A DNA stretch of 64,000 bases, taken from positions 38,428-102,427 of the forward strand of contig NZ_JALMUV010000030.1 of the NCBI RefSeq assembly GCF_023155275.1, given 5' to 3'. Of this stretch, positions 42,857 to 50,414 are shown piece after piece. This DNA is from Streptomyces rhizoryzae (GTDB lineage: Bacteria > Actinomycetota > Actinomycetes > Streptomycetales > Streptomycetaceae). Numbering within the stretch: the stretch's first letter is position 1; each line of letters begins with the position of its first letter. Under the pieces are notes generated by a model. The model was not told the origin of the DNA and searched no databases. It worked only from the letters and a program-made list of their open reading frames with translations. Both the position numbers and the translations under genes were made by a program.

Positions 42857-44256
42857 CCCTGCCGGCAACGGTCGCGGAGCTGGTGCGCGAGTTCAGGGCC
42901 AGCGGCCGGATCGTGATCGTCGGGGCGTCCCTGGCCGGGCTGCGGGCCGCGGAAGCCCTGCGCGAGGCGGGCTTCACCGGCTCCCTGACCGTCATCGGGG
43001 ACGAGCCGTACGAGCCCTACGACCGCCCCCCGCTCTCCAAGCAGGTGCTCAAGGGCTGGGTGGCGGCCGACCACACCAAGCTGCCCCGGATGCGGGAAGT
43101 GGACGCGGAATGGCGGCTCGGGGTGGCCGCCACCGGGCTGGACCGGGCCGCCAAGCAGGTGTGCCTGGCCGACGGCGAGCGGGTCCCGTACGACCGGCTG
43201 CTGATCGCCACCGGCACCCGTGCGCGGCAGTGGCCGAACGCGGCCGAGGCGGCCCTGCACGGGGTCCACACGATCCGCTCGCGCGAGGACGCCGCCGCGT
43301 TGCAGAAGGAGCTGGCCGCGTCGCCGTCGCGGGTCCTGGTCATCGGCGCCGGGTTCATCGGCTCGGAAGTGGCCTCGGTCTGCCGCGAACTCGGACTCCC
43401 GGTGACGGTCGTCGAGCGGGGTGCGGCGCCGCTGGTCGGCGCGCTCGGCGGGGTCATCGGGGAGATCGCCGCGCAGCTGCAACGCGATCACGGCGTGGAC
43501 CTGCGCTGCGGCCTGGGGGTCTCGTCCCTGGAGGGCGACTCCGGCGGGCACGTGCGGCAGGCCCGGCTCTCGGACGGCTCCACCGTCGACGCCGACGTGG
43601 TGGTGGCCTCGCTGGGGTCGATCCGCAACGTGGAATGGCTGGAGGGCTCCGGGCTGGCGTCCGGATTCTGGGGCCTGGGGTGCGACGCCGGCGGCCGTGC
43701 CTTCGACATCAACGGCGTCGTCACCGACAGCGTCTACGTCGCGGGTGACGTCGCGCGCGCCCCGCACGTGCTGTACGAGTACCAGTTCCTGGCGATGGAG
43801 CACTGGGACAACGCGGTGCTCGGCGCCGAGGTCGCGGCCCACAACATGGTCAACCTCGAACCCCGCTACCGCCCGCACCTGCTGCTGCCCGGCTTCTGGT
43901 CCGGCCAGTTCGGCGTCAACATCAAGTCCGTCGGCGTACCGCCCTTCGGAGACGAGATCGTCTTCACCCAGGGGTCCGTCGCGGAGCGCCGGTTCGCCGC
44001 CGCTTATGGCCGGCGGGGCCGCATCGTCGCGGCCGTCGCCTTCGACCACGGCAAGTGGCTGGAGTACTACGGACAGCTGATCGAGCGCTCCGGTCCGTTC
44101 CCGCCCCCGCCGCCGGGCTGGGACCAGCCGTCCGACAGCAAGCCGATGCCGGCGGAGTTCCCGGCGCGCGGCGCCCCCGGGGCCGCCCCCGACGTCGTCC
44201 TGACCGGCCACGACCCGAGCGAGCGGACGGCGGAGTTCCGGCCCCGGCGCCGCTGA
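42853..44256 (+). CDS. FAD-dependent ferredoxin reductase
   Basis: 467 residues. FAD Rossmann motif IVIVGASLAGLRAAEALREAGF, EPYEPYDRPPLSKQVL, LIATGTRARQWP, NAD Rossmann motif VLVIGAGFIGSEVASVCRELGLPVTVVE, and the second FAD motif VYVAGDVAR. A C-terminal reductase domain follows (GFWSGQFGVNIKSVG). This is the camA/ThcD-like rubredoxin/ferredoxin reductase class. Translationally coupled to the ferredoxin. The Pro-rich end (PFPPPPPGW) is atypical but short. Confidence 0.93.
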   Translation: MTLPATVAELVREFRASGRIVIVGASLAGLRAAEALREAGFTGSLTVIGDEPYEPYDRPPLSKQVLKGWVAADHTKLPRMREVDAEWRLGVAATGLDRAAKQVCLADGERVPYDRLLIATGTRARQWPNAAEAALHGVHTIRSREDAAALQKELAASPSRVLVIGAGFIGSEVASVCRELGLPVTVVERGAAPLVGALGGVIGEIAAQLQRDHGVDLRCGLGVSSLEGDSGGHVRQARLSDGSTVDADVVVASLGSIRNVEWLEGSGLASGFWGLGCDAGGRAFDINGVVTDSVYVAGDVARAPHVLYEYQFLAMEHWDNAVLGAEVAAHNMVNLEPRYRPHLLLPGFWSGQFGVNIKSVGVPPFGDEIVFTQGSVAERRFAAAYGRRGRIVAAVAFDHGKWLEYYGQLIERSGPFPPPPPGWDQPSDSKPMPAEFPARGAPGAAPDVVLTGHDPSERTAEFRPRRR

Positions 44257-44324
44257 CCCGCCCGCCGCGCCGAGCAGGTGGGCGGACCGCACCGAGCACC
44301 GACAGGAAGAAGGAGGGGAGCCTC

Positions 44325-45593
44325 GTGGTCGAGGAAACCCCCTGGCAGCAGGCCCTCCGCTACGCGAACCGCGCCAATCCGTACCCGTTCTACGAGGAAC
44401 TGCGCAAGACACCGGTGGCGCGGCAGCCGGACGGCACGTACGTCGTCAGCACCTACCGGGAGATCGTCGCGCTGCTGCACGACCCGCGGGTCAGCTCGGA
44501 TCCGAAGAAGTGCCCGGCCCCGGGCGCGGCCCGGACGCAGGGCTCGGGGGAGCCGGCGGCCGAACCGATCCGCCAGGTGCTGACCGAGCCGAACATCATC
44601 ATCTCCGATCCGCCCGAGCACGACCGGGACCGCCGGGCGATGATGCCGCACTTCGTCGGCCCGCCCCCGGCCCCGCGGTGGATCTCCGACCTGGAGCCCG
44701 AGATCCGCCGCATCGTCGGCGGCCTCCTGGACGCCATGCAGGGCAAGAGCCGGATCGACGCCGTCGACGCCTTCGCCTACCCCCTGCCGGTGACGGTGAT
44801 CTGCAAGGTCCTGGGCGTACCGCTGGAGGACGAGCCGCGCTTCCACCGCTGGATCGAGACCGCCCTGGACGCCCTGGACTTCGGCCCCGAGGCCGCCTCC
44901 GAGGAGATCCAGAGCCGGCAGGCCGAGGGACGGCAGGCCGTGCAGGAGTTCGGGCGGTTCGCGGCCGAACTGCTCGACGGGTACGCCCGGCAGCCCGGCC
45001 CCGGCATGCTCTCGGCCCTGATGAACGCGGACGGCCAGGACGCACGGATGTCCAAGGGCGTGCTCGCGAGCAACGCCCTGCTGCTGATCTTCGCGGGGCA
45101 CGAGACCACGGTCAACCTCATCGCGCACAGCGTGCTGACCCTGCTGCGCCACCCCGACGCGCTGGAGCAGCTGCGCCGCCGGCCCGAACTCATCGTGCCG
45201 GGCGTGGAGGAGCTGCTGCGCTTCGAGTCGTCCGTGCAGTTCTGGCACACCCGCTCGGCCCTGGAGGACATCGACATCGCCGGCACCACCATCCCGAAGG
45301 GCGCGCCGATCTTCCTGGTGTACGGCTCGGCGAACCGCGATCCGGAACGGTTCACCCACCCCGACACACTCGACCTCGAACGCCGCGACAACCAGCACCT
45401 CGGCTTCAGCCAGGGCATCCACTTCTGCTTCGGGGCTCCGCTGGCGCGGCTGGAGGTCCAGGTCGCGGTCGGCGAGTTCGTCCGCCGGGTGCGCGGCCCC
45501 CGGCTCGTCGAGGACCCGCCGCCCTACCGGCACAACCAGATCTTCCGCGGGCCGCGGCACGTCCTGGTCGACATCGACGGCATCAGCGCCTGA
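44325..45593 (+). CDS. Cytochrome P450
   Basis: 422 residues from GTG 44325 with AAGGAGGGGAG just upstream. I-helix LLLIFAGHETTVN, ExxR in VEELLRFESSV, and haem-ligand loop FSQGIHFCFGAPLARLE with the Cys. This is a complete class I system with its redox partners in the same operon, 68 bp after the reductase. It converges on the 2-MIB operon with a 113-bp gap. A role in oxidising a terpenoid, possibly 2-MIB or its precursors, is inference from position only. Confidence 0.93.
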   Translation: MVEETPWQQALRYANRANPYPFYEELRKTPVARQPDGTYVVSTYREIVALLHDPRVSSDPKKCPAPGAARTQGSGEPAAEPIRQVLTEPNIIISDPPEHDRDRRAMMPHFVGPPPAPRWISDLEPEIRRIVGGLLDAMQGKSRIDAVDAFAYPLPVTVICKVLGVPLEDEPRFHRWIETALDALDFGPEAASEEIQSRQAEGRQAVQEFGRFAAELLDGYARQPGPGMLSALMNADGQDARMSKGVLASNALLLIFAGHETTVNLIAHSVLTLLRHPDALEQLRRRPELIVPGVEELLRFESSVQFWHTRSALEDIDIAGTTIPKGAPIFLVYGSANRDPERFTHPDTLDLERRDNQHLGFSQGIHFCFGAPLARLEVQVAVGEFVRRVRGPRLVEDPPPYRHNQIFRGPRHVLVDIDGISA

Positions 45594-45706
45594 CCCGGCG
45601 CGCGCCGGGGAGCGCCGAGCGGACGCCGCAGCGGCCCGGGGGCCGTGCCCCGCGGGCCGCTGCCGCACCGCGCGCCGTGGGACCTGAGGGGCGGCCGCCC
45701 GGCGCC

Positions 45707-46582
45707 TCACACCCGGTCCGCGACGATCAGCAGGTACTGGAAGCTGCCGTTGCGGTACGCCTGGAGGAAGGTGTCCTCGATACCGGTGACCAGGTGCTCG
45801 GCCTCCCGGCGCAGTTCCCAGTACGGCAGCGCGGCCTCGGTGAGGTCCTCGACGTGCACCGGAACGAGCCGGTGGGCGGCCATGGCGCGGAAGTACGCCG
45901 AGCGGGGATGGATGTCGCAGATGTAGTGGGCGTTGATGAGCGACACCTCGCGGGAGGCCCGCCCGTAGGCGTCGTTGTAGCAGCCGGTGATCGTGACGTA
46001 GCGGCCGCCGCGCCGCAGGAGCCGGGAGTGCTCCGCGAAGAGCAGGTCCAGCTCGACGTACATGGTCGACTCGTTGTTCCAGGACGCCGCGTACGCGCCG
46101 GTGGTGAAGCCGGTGTCGAGCATGTTGCGGTGGTGGTAGCGCACCTTGGTGTCGATCCCGCGCCGGCGGGCCTGCTCGTTGGCGAAGTCGGCCTGCTTGG
46201 CGGAGATGGTGACGCCGTCGGCGCGGCAGCCGTAGCGCAGGTGCGCCACGACGCTGCCGCCGCCGCGCCCGCAGCCGGCGTCGAAGACCCGGTCGGCGGG
46301 GGAGAGGTCGCCGAGGTGGGAGGCGAGGAGCTCGGCCTGGGCGTGTTCCAGCCGGTGCAGTTCACCGGTGATCCGCTCGCGGCGCCGGCCGGGGTCCGGC
46401 TCGTTCAGCACCGATCGGTCGGCGTCACCGATGCCGTAGTGGTGGTGGTACAGGTCGTCGATCCGGCCGAGCTCCAGATTGACCGGGTTCTCCTCGGCGT
46501 TCCAGTAGTCCGCGACCCGGGACTGGTACGTGGTCTGGGCGGGCAGTGCGGTGCGGGCGGTGTCGGGATGGGTGAGGGTCAC
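45707..46582 (-). CDS. gppmt: Geranyl diphosphate 2-C-methyltransferase
   Basis: 291 residues from GTG 46582 with AAGGAG at six bases. SAM-binding motif I RVFDAGCGRGGGSVVAHLRYGC, then DGVTISAKQADFANEQARRRGI and a Tyr/Trp-rich active-site region (YHHHYGIGD, SWNNESTMYVELD, ITGCYNDAYG). It methylates C2 of geranyl diphosphate to give 2-methyl-GPP, the substrate of the adjacent synthase. Last gene of the operon, 32 bp after the synthase. The pair with 2-MIB synthase makes this one of the safest calls in the window. Confidence 0.95.
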   Translation of the reverse strand: MTLTHPDTARTALPAQTTYQSRVADYWNAEENPVNLELGRIDDLYHHHYGIGDADRSVLNEPDPGRRRERITGELHRLEHAQAELLASHLGDLSPADRVFDAGCGRGGGSVVAHLRYGCRADGVTISAKQADFANEQARRRGIDTKVRYHHRNMLDTGFTTGAYAASWNNESTMYVELDLLFAEHSRLLRRGGRYVTITGCYNDAYGRASREVSLINAHYICDIHPRSAYFRAMAAHRLVPVHVEDLTEAALPYWELRREAEHLVTGIEDTFLQAYRNGSFQYLLIVADRV

Positions 46583-46614
46583 CGTGAACTCCTTGCGGTG
46601 GTGCGCTGATCGGT

Positions 46615-47673
46615 CTACCAGTAGTGGGGCAGGTGGTAGCGGTGGGTGTTCGTGGCGTGCCACTCGTGGTTGCCGGCGACCCAGTCGGACAGGCCGCGCA
46701 GGTACCGTTCGAGGAGCGGGGAGGTGGCGGCCAGCAGGGCCGACTCGGCCTCGAACGCCGCCATGACCTCGTTGTGCAGGTCCACGCTCTTCAGGTAGGC
46801 GGCCTTCAGACCGCACTGGTCGTTGGCGGCCACCACCTGCGGCAGGTTCAAGTGGTCGGGGTCGCTGGCCAGTTCCTTGGTGAAGGAGTACAGGTCGTTG
46901 ACGAGGGTCGTGGCGTTGCAGGCCAGCGCCGTGACCCGCTGGACCTCCGGCCGGGCGTAGAGCGCTTCGGGCAGTTCGTAGCCGTCCACCGCGTCGATGA
47001 TCGACAGGCACGGGCGGAAGTTGTTGAACTGCCGCATGACCAGGTACTCCCAGACCTGCGGCATGTGCCGGGTCTCCGCCCAGGACGCCTCGGCGAGGTA
47101 GCCCAGGTGCAGGCGCGCCATGTCGTGGACGAACCGGACCACCTGGCTGGCCGTGGCCAGTGCCGCGTAGTCCTTCATCGCCGCGTGGTACGCGCGCAGG
47201 GGGCCGTCGGCCCGCATCCCGCGCCGCCACTCCTCCTCCGGGCCCGCGGGGCCGTGGAACGGGTCGAGGGCGGACTGGGCCAGGATCAGGCGGCCGCCCA
47301 GATCCCGCCGCGCGGCGCCGCGCCCTTCGTCCTCCTCGCAGTAGCAGCTGTCGACGATGTTCTCCGCCAGCAGGAACTTGCCGGCCGTGGTGAGGCGTTC
47401 GAGGTCGGCCGCGCCGGGATGCTGGAGGACGACGGCCCGACCGCACTGGAACTGGGCGAAGTCCCCGCTCCACTGCGGCGGGAAGAGGTCCAGCCGGCGC
47501 GCCCAGGACTCCAGCCTGCGGTCGATCTCCGCGGCCTTCTCCGGGTCGGCGGGGACGGCGGGGCGGTACGTCAGCCCGGGCACGGCCCCGCCGCGGCGGC
47601 CCCGGGCCCGGCCGGGGGGAGGGGGCGGGCCCGGCAGCGGGGAGCCGGCGGCGGTGCGGGGTGATGCGCTCAT
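46615..47673 (-). CDS. 2-methylisoborneol synthase (terpene cyclase), with a short N-terminus
   Basis: 352 residues. After an N-terminal Pro-rich, disordered segment of about 45 residues (LPGPPPPPGRARGRRGG), the class I cyclase domain begins at LTYRPAVPADPE. Metal motifs: the aspartate-rich motif reads DSCYCEED (usual DDCYCED), NSE motif NDLYSFTKE and the C-terminal RY pair in HRYHLPHYW. Known Streptomyces synthases are around 440 residues because of a longer N-terminal region; upstream extension here is limited by the encapsulin stop at 47694. It cyclises 2-methyl-GPP to 2-MIB, probably inside the encapsulin shell. Confidence 0.92.
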   Translation of the reverse strand: MSASPRTAAGSPLPGPPPPPGRARGRRGGAVPGLTYRPAVPADPEKAAEIDRRLESWARRLDLFPPQWSGDFAQFQCGRAVVLQHPGAADLERLTTAGKFLLAENIVDSCYCEEDEGRGAARRDLGGRLILAQSALDPFHGPAGPEEEWRRGMRADGPLRAYHAAMKDYAALATASQVVRFVHDMARLHLGYLAEASWAETRHMPQVWEYLVMRQFNNFRPCLSIIDAVDGYELPEALYARPEVQRVTALACNATTLVNDLYSFTKELASDPDHLNLPQVVAANDQCGLKAAYLKSVDLHNEVMAAFEAESALLAATSPLLERYLRGLSDWVAGNHEWHATNTHRYHLPHYW

Positions 47674-47693
47674 GGTGTCGGTACTCCACGCGG

Positions 47694-49136
47694 TCAGTCG
47701 GCGGTCCGGCCGATCTGGACGTTCTCCAGGATGCCGACGGCGTCGGGCACGAGGATGGCCAGTGAGTAGTAGGCGGTGACGAGGTACTTGACGACGGCGG
47801 CGTCGTCGATGCCCATGAAGCGGACGTTGAGGCCGGGCTGGTGCTCCTCGGGGATGCCGGTCTGGTACAGGCCGACGACCCCCTGGTCCGCCTCTCCGGT
47901 CCGCAGCGCGATGATGCTGCTGGTGTGCACGTCGCTGATCGGGATCTTGCCGCACGGGAAGATCGGCACGCCGCGCCAGGCGGGGACCTCGTGCCCGTCG
48001 ACGTTCGCGGTGCCCGGCACCAGGCCGCGCTTGTTGCACTGCCGGAAGAAGGCCGCGATCGCCTTCGGATGGGCCAGGAACAGCCGGGTCTTGCGGCGCA
48101 TGGAGAGCAGTTCGTCCATGTCGTCGGGGGTGGGCGGCCCGGTGTAGGTGCTGATGCGCTGGCCGTAGTCGGTGTTGTGCAGCAGCCCGAACTCCCGGTT
48201 GTTGACCAGCTCCCACTCCTGGCGCTCGCGGATCTCCTCGATGGTGAGCCGCAGCTGCTGCTGGGTCTGGTCCATCGGTTCGTTGTAGAGATCGGCGACC
48301 CGGCTGTGCACCCGGAGCACGGTCTGGGTCAGGGACAGCTCGTACTCGCGCGGGCCGAGGTCGTAGTCGACGAAGCCGCCGGGCAGCGACGGTTCGCCGG
48401 CGTGCCCCGCCTGCACCGGCAGCTCGGCCTCTCCCTTGCGGTTCATGGGGAGCCGCTGCCGCTCGGCGTACGCCGCCAGGTGCGCGGCCAGGGACGGCAC
48501 CCGACCGGTGAACTCCTGGAGGACGTCCCACGGGAGCGCCATGAGGACGCCGGGCGTTTCCGCCCGGACCGAGCTCTGCCACCGCGGATCGGGCCGGCCG
48601 AGCGCCTCGTCCCCCATCTGGTCGCCGTCGGTGACGACGCCGGTGACCTCCTCCCCGCCGTACTTGCCGGCCGTGTAGCGCGCGAACCGGCCGTGCACGA
48701 CGAGGTACGCCTCGGTGGCGGGCTGCCCCGCCTCGAAGAGGACCTGCCCGGCACGGACGTGCCGGACCCGGAAGCGGCCGGCGATGTCCCGGAGCACGTC
48801 GAGGTCGTCGTACCCGCGCAGCACCGGCAGTTCGGTGAGGGTGTGCGGGATCACCCTGATGTCGTCCGCGCCGTTCTGCTCGAACTGGACGCGGCCGCGG
48901 CCGACCCGGAGCTGTAGGCGCCGGTTGACCCGGTAGGTGCCGCCCTTGACGTCCACCCACGGCAGCGCCTTCAGCAGCCACCGCGAGGTGATGGCCTGCA
49001 TCTGGGGCACGGTCTTGGTGGTGGTCGCCAGCTGGCGCGCGGCCCGTGTGCCGAGGCTGGTGAGCGAGGATTCCGCGGGTGGTGCGGGAGCCGGCCCTTC
49101 GGCGGCGGAATCGGTGGTGTGGTCCGGTGCGGACAC
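47694..49136 (-). CDS. Family 2B encapsulin shell protein with cyclic-nucleotide-binding domain (EshA-like)
   Basis: 480 residues from GTG 49136 with GGGAGGGAA upstream. An N-terminal arm leads into a cyclic-nucleotide-binding-like domain at about 100-215 (LRDIAGRFRVRHVRAGQVLFEAGQPATEAYLVVHGRFARYTAGKYGGEEV, GDQMGDEALG). The HK97-fold shell domain follows (REYELSLTQTVLRVHSRVADLYNEPMDQTQQQLRLT, SMRRKTRLFLAHPKAIAAFFRQC, SDVHTSSIIALRTGE, VRFMGIDDAAVVKYLVTAYYSLAILVPDAVGIL). Family 2B encapsulins package 2-MIB synthase in Streptomyces. It leads the operon, 20 bp before the synthase. Confidence 0.93.
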   Translation of the reverse strand: MSAPDHTTDSAAEGPAPAPPAESSLTSLGTRAARQLATTTKTVPQMQAITSRWLLKALPWVDVKGGTYRVNRRLQLRVGRGRVQFEQNGADDIRVIPHTLTELPVLRGYDDLDVLRDIAGRFRVRHVRAGQVLFEAGQPATEAYLVVHGRFARYTAGKYGGEEVTGVVTDGDQMGDEALGRPDPRWQSSVRAETPGVLMALPWDVLQEFTGRVPSLAAHLAAYAERQRLPMNRKGEAELPVQAGHAGEPSLPGGFVDYDLGPREYELSLTQTVLRVHSRVADLYNEPMDQTQQQLRLTIEEIRERQEWELVNNREFGLLHNTDYGQRISTYTGPPTPDDMDELLSMRRKTRLFLAHPKAIAAFFRQCNKRGLVPGTANVDGHEVPAWRGVPIFPCGKIPISDVHTSSIIALRTGEADQGVVGLYQTGIPEEHQPGLNVRFMGIDDAAVVKYLVTAYYSLAILVPDAVGILENVQIGRTAD

Positions 49137-49385
49137 TTTCCCTCCCGGGACGTGAACAGAAGTGGTGCAGGCGTCCGGTGGTGCACGGGCCCTCTGCGGG
49201 AACCAGCGAAACAGGTGGGAGTCCGCCCCGGAACGGCGTGAAAGGGGGCGGCCTCGCAGGTGGAAGCCACAAACCTCCGGACGGGGCAAACACCGAAAGA
49301 TCACGCAACCGTGCGCCCCCCACCGCCCCACGCGCCGGGAATACGAACAGTCCCTCCACAAGGACGTCGAGAAGTGCTGAACGTT
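49137..49385. other. Upstream region of the encapsulin operon
   Basis: About 250 bp that must contain the operon promoter. Repeated GTTTG words (minus strand, around 49270-49295) are visible, but no palindrome that I would call a Crp site. No gene is supported. Confidence 0.4.
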
Positions 49386-49454
49386 CCCGCAGCCCCACCG
49401 CTCGCGCAACGGCTGCCGGCCCGGACCGGCCCGCGCGAGCGGTGGGGCTGCGGG
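49386..49454 (-). terminator. Very strong terminator hairpin
   Basis: Two perfectly complementary 22-base arms (49386-49407 and 49433-49454, core GCAGCCCCACCGCTCGCGC) with a 25-base loop. It lies 12 bases beyond the stop of the truncated FG-GAP gene and isolates the encapsulin promoter from upstream transcription. Confidence 0.9.
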
Positions 49455-49465
49455 TGCGCCGAGGG

Positions 49466-49918
49466 CTACCGGGTCCGGAAGCGGCGGAAGAGGTTGCGGG
49501 CCACGTACACTTCGGGACCGCCGAAACCGACGATGTCGACGCGTCCGTCGCCGGTGACGTCGGCGAGGATGCGGAGGTGGCGGTCCACGCGCCAGGCACC
49601 GGCGTCGTCGTGGTACCCGAATCCGCGGCACACCAGCTGGGCCTGCTCGAACCTGCCGCCGCCGCGGTGCAGCGCCACCCAGACCCCCTCGTCGCCGAAG
49701 CCGACGATGTCGGGGGTGCCGTCGCCGGTGATGTCGGCGAGGATGCGGAGGTGCTTGCGGCCCGTCCACCCCTGGGCGCGCCCGAAGTCGTTCAGGACGA
49801 GCTCCGCGGGCTCGAACGTGCCGTCGCCGCGCCCGCGGGCGAGGACGACGCCCTGCGGGCCGAACCCGACGCGGTCCCGGCCCCGGCGACCGTTCTGATC
49901 GGCGGGGCGGAACCCTCG
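49466..49918 (-). pseudogene. 5'-truncated FG-GAP/VCBS-repeat protein gene
   Basis: The open frame has no start codon before an in-frame TGA (49921-49919). Internally it encodes two clear FG-GAP repeats: LADITGDGTPDIVGFGDEGVWVALHRGGGRFEQAQ and LADVTGDGRVDIVGFGGPEVYVARN, preceded by part of another (RVGFGPQGVVLARGRGDGTFEPAEL). The repeats form integrin-like beta-propellers and normally need seven copies and a signal peptide. Only the C-terminal portion survives, ending in a real stop and a strong terminator. A GTG at 49678 could make a 70-residue peptide, but I think this is a remnant. Confidence 0.75.
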
Positions 49919-50032
49919 TCACCTGCGGCTGCCGCCTGAGCAGTGCTCGCAGGGCAGGGAGTCTCCGAGGGGCGGTTTCGCGCCGACCGCGGAAGACGGG
50001 CGGGCCACTCCGGCCTGCCCGTGCCCGGCGAC

Positions 50033-50365
50033 TCACGGCTGGGTGGCGTGTCCGCCCTCCCAGCTGATCTTGACGGTCAGGTGGCCGTCGAGACTGGACT
50101 TGGCGATGACGGCACCGGCTTCGGTGCTCAGCCGCACCCCGAACTCCACCTCGATCCTGTCCGGGCACACGGGCGCCTCGCGGAACTGGCCGAGGATCGT
50201 GGCCGAGGCGTCCCGCACACTGCTCAGTGCGGACCCGAGCGAGGTCGCCGCGGACCGGACCACGTCCCGGGAGCGGGAGACCGGGCTGATCTCCGGGCCG
50301 TCCTCCGCGATCTCCACCAGCACCTCTCCGCCGTTCTCCAGCGTCCAGCGAGCGAGTTCCGTCAT
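50033..50365 (-). CDS. Trypco1 (trypsin-co-occurring domain 1) protein
   Basis: 110 residues: MTELARWTLENGGEVLVEIAEDGPEISPVSRS, a helical middle (SAATSLGSALSSVRDASATILGQF) and a C-terminal strand pair EVEFGVRLSTEAGAVIAKSSLDGHLTVKISW. This matches CU044_2847/Trypco1 proteins, which are found beside trypsin-nSTAND conflict-system genes. Here it lies 49 bp downstream of exactly such a gene on the same strand. Predicted partner, substrate or effector of the protease. Confidence 0.85.
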   Translation of the reverse strand: MTELARWTLENGGEVLVEIAEDGPEISPVSRSRDVVRSAATSLGSALSSVRDASATILGQFREAPVCPDRIEVEFGVRLSTEAGAVIAKSSLDGHLTVKISWEGGHATQP

Positions 50366-50414
50366 ACGACACCTCATCCATGAGTGATGTGCGGACTGCG
50401 TCCGTACTCCCGGG

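Noticed and set aside
42853..45593. P450 system as camphor-hydroxylase (camABC) orthologues
   Set aside because: The class and gene order fit, but no substrate-specific residue identifies the P450 as CYP101. I kept a neutral call.
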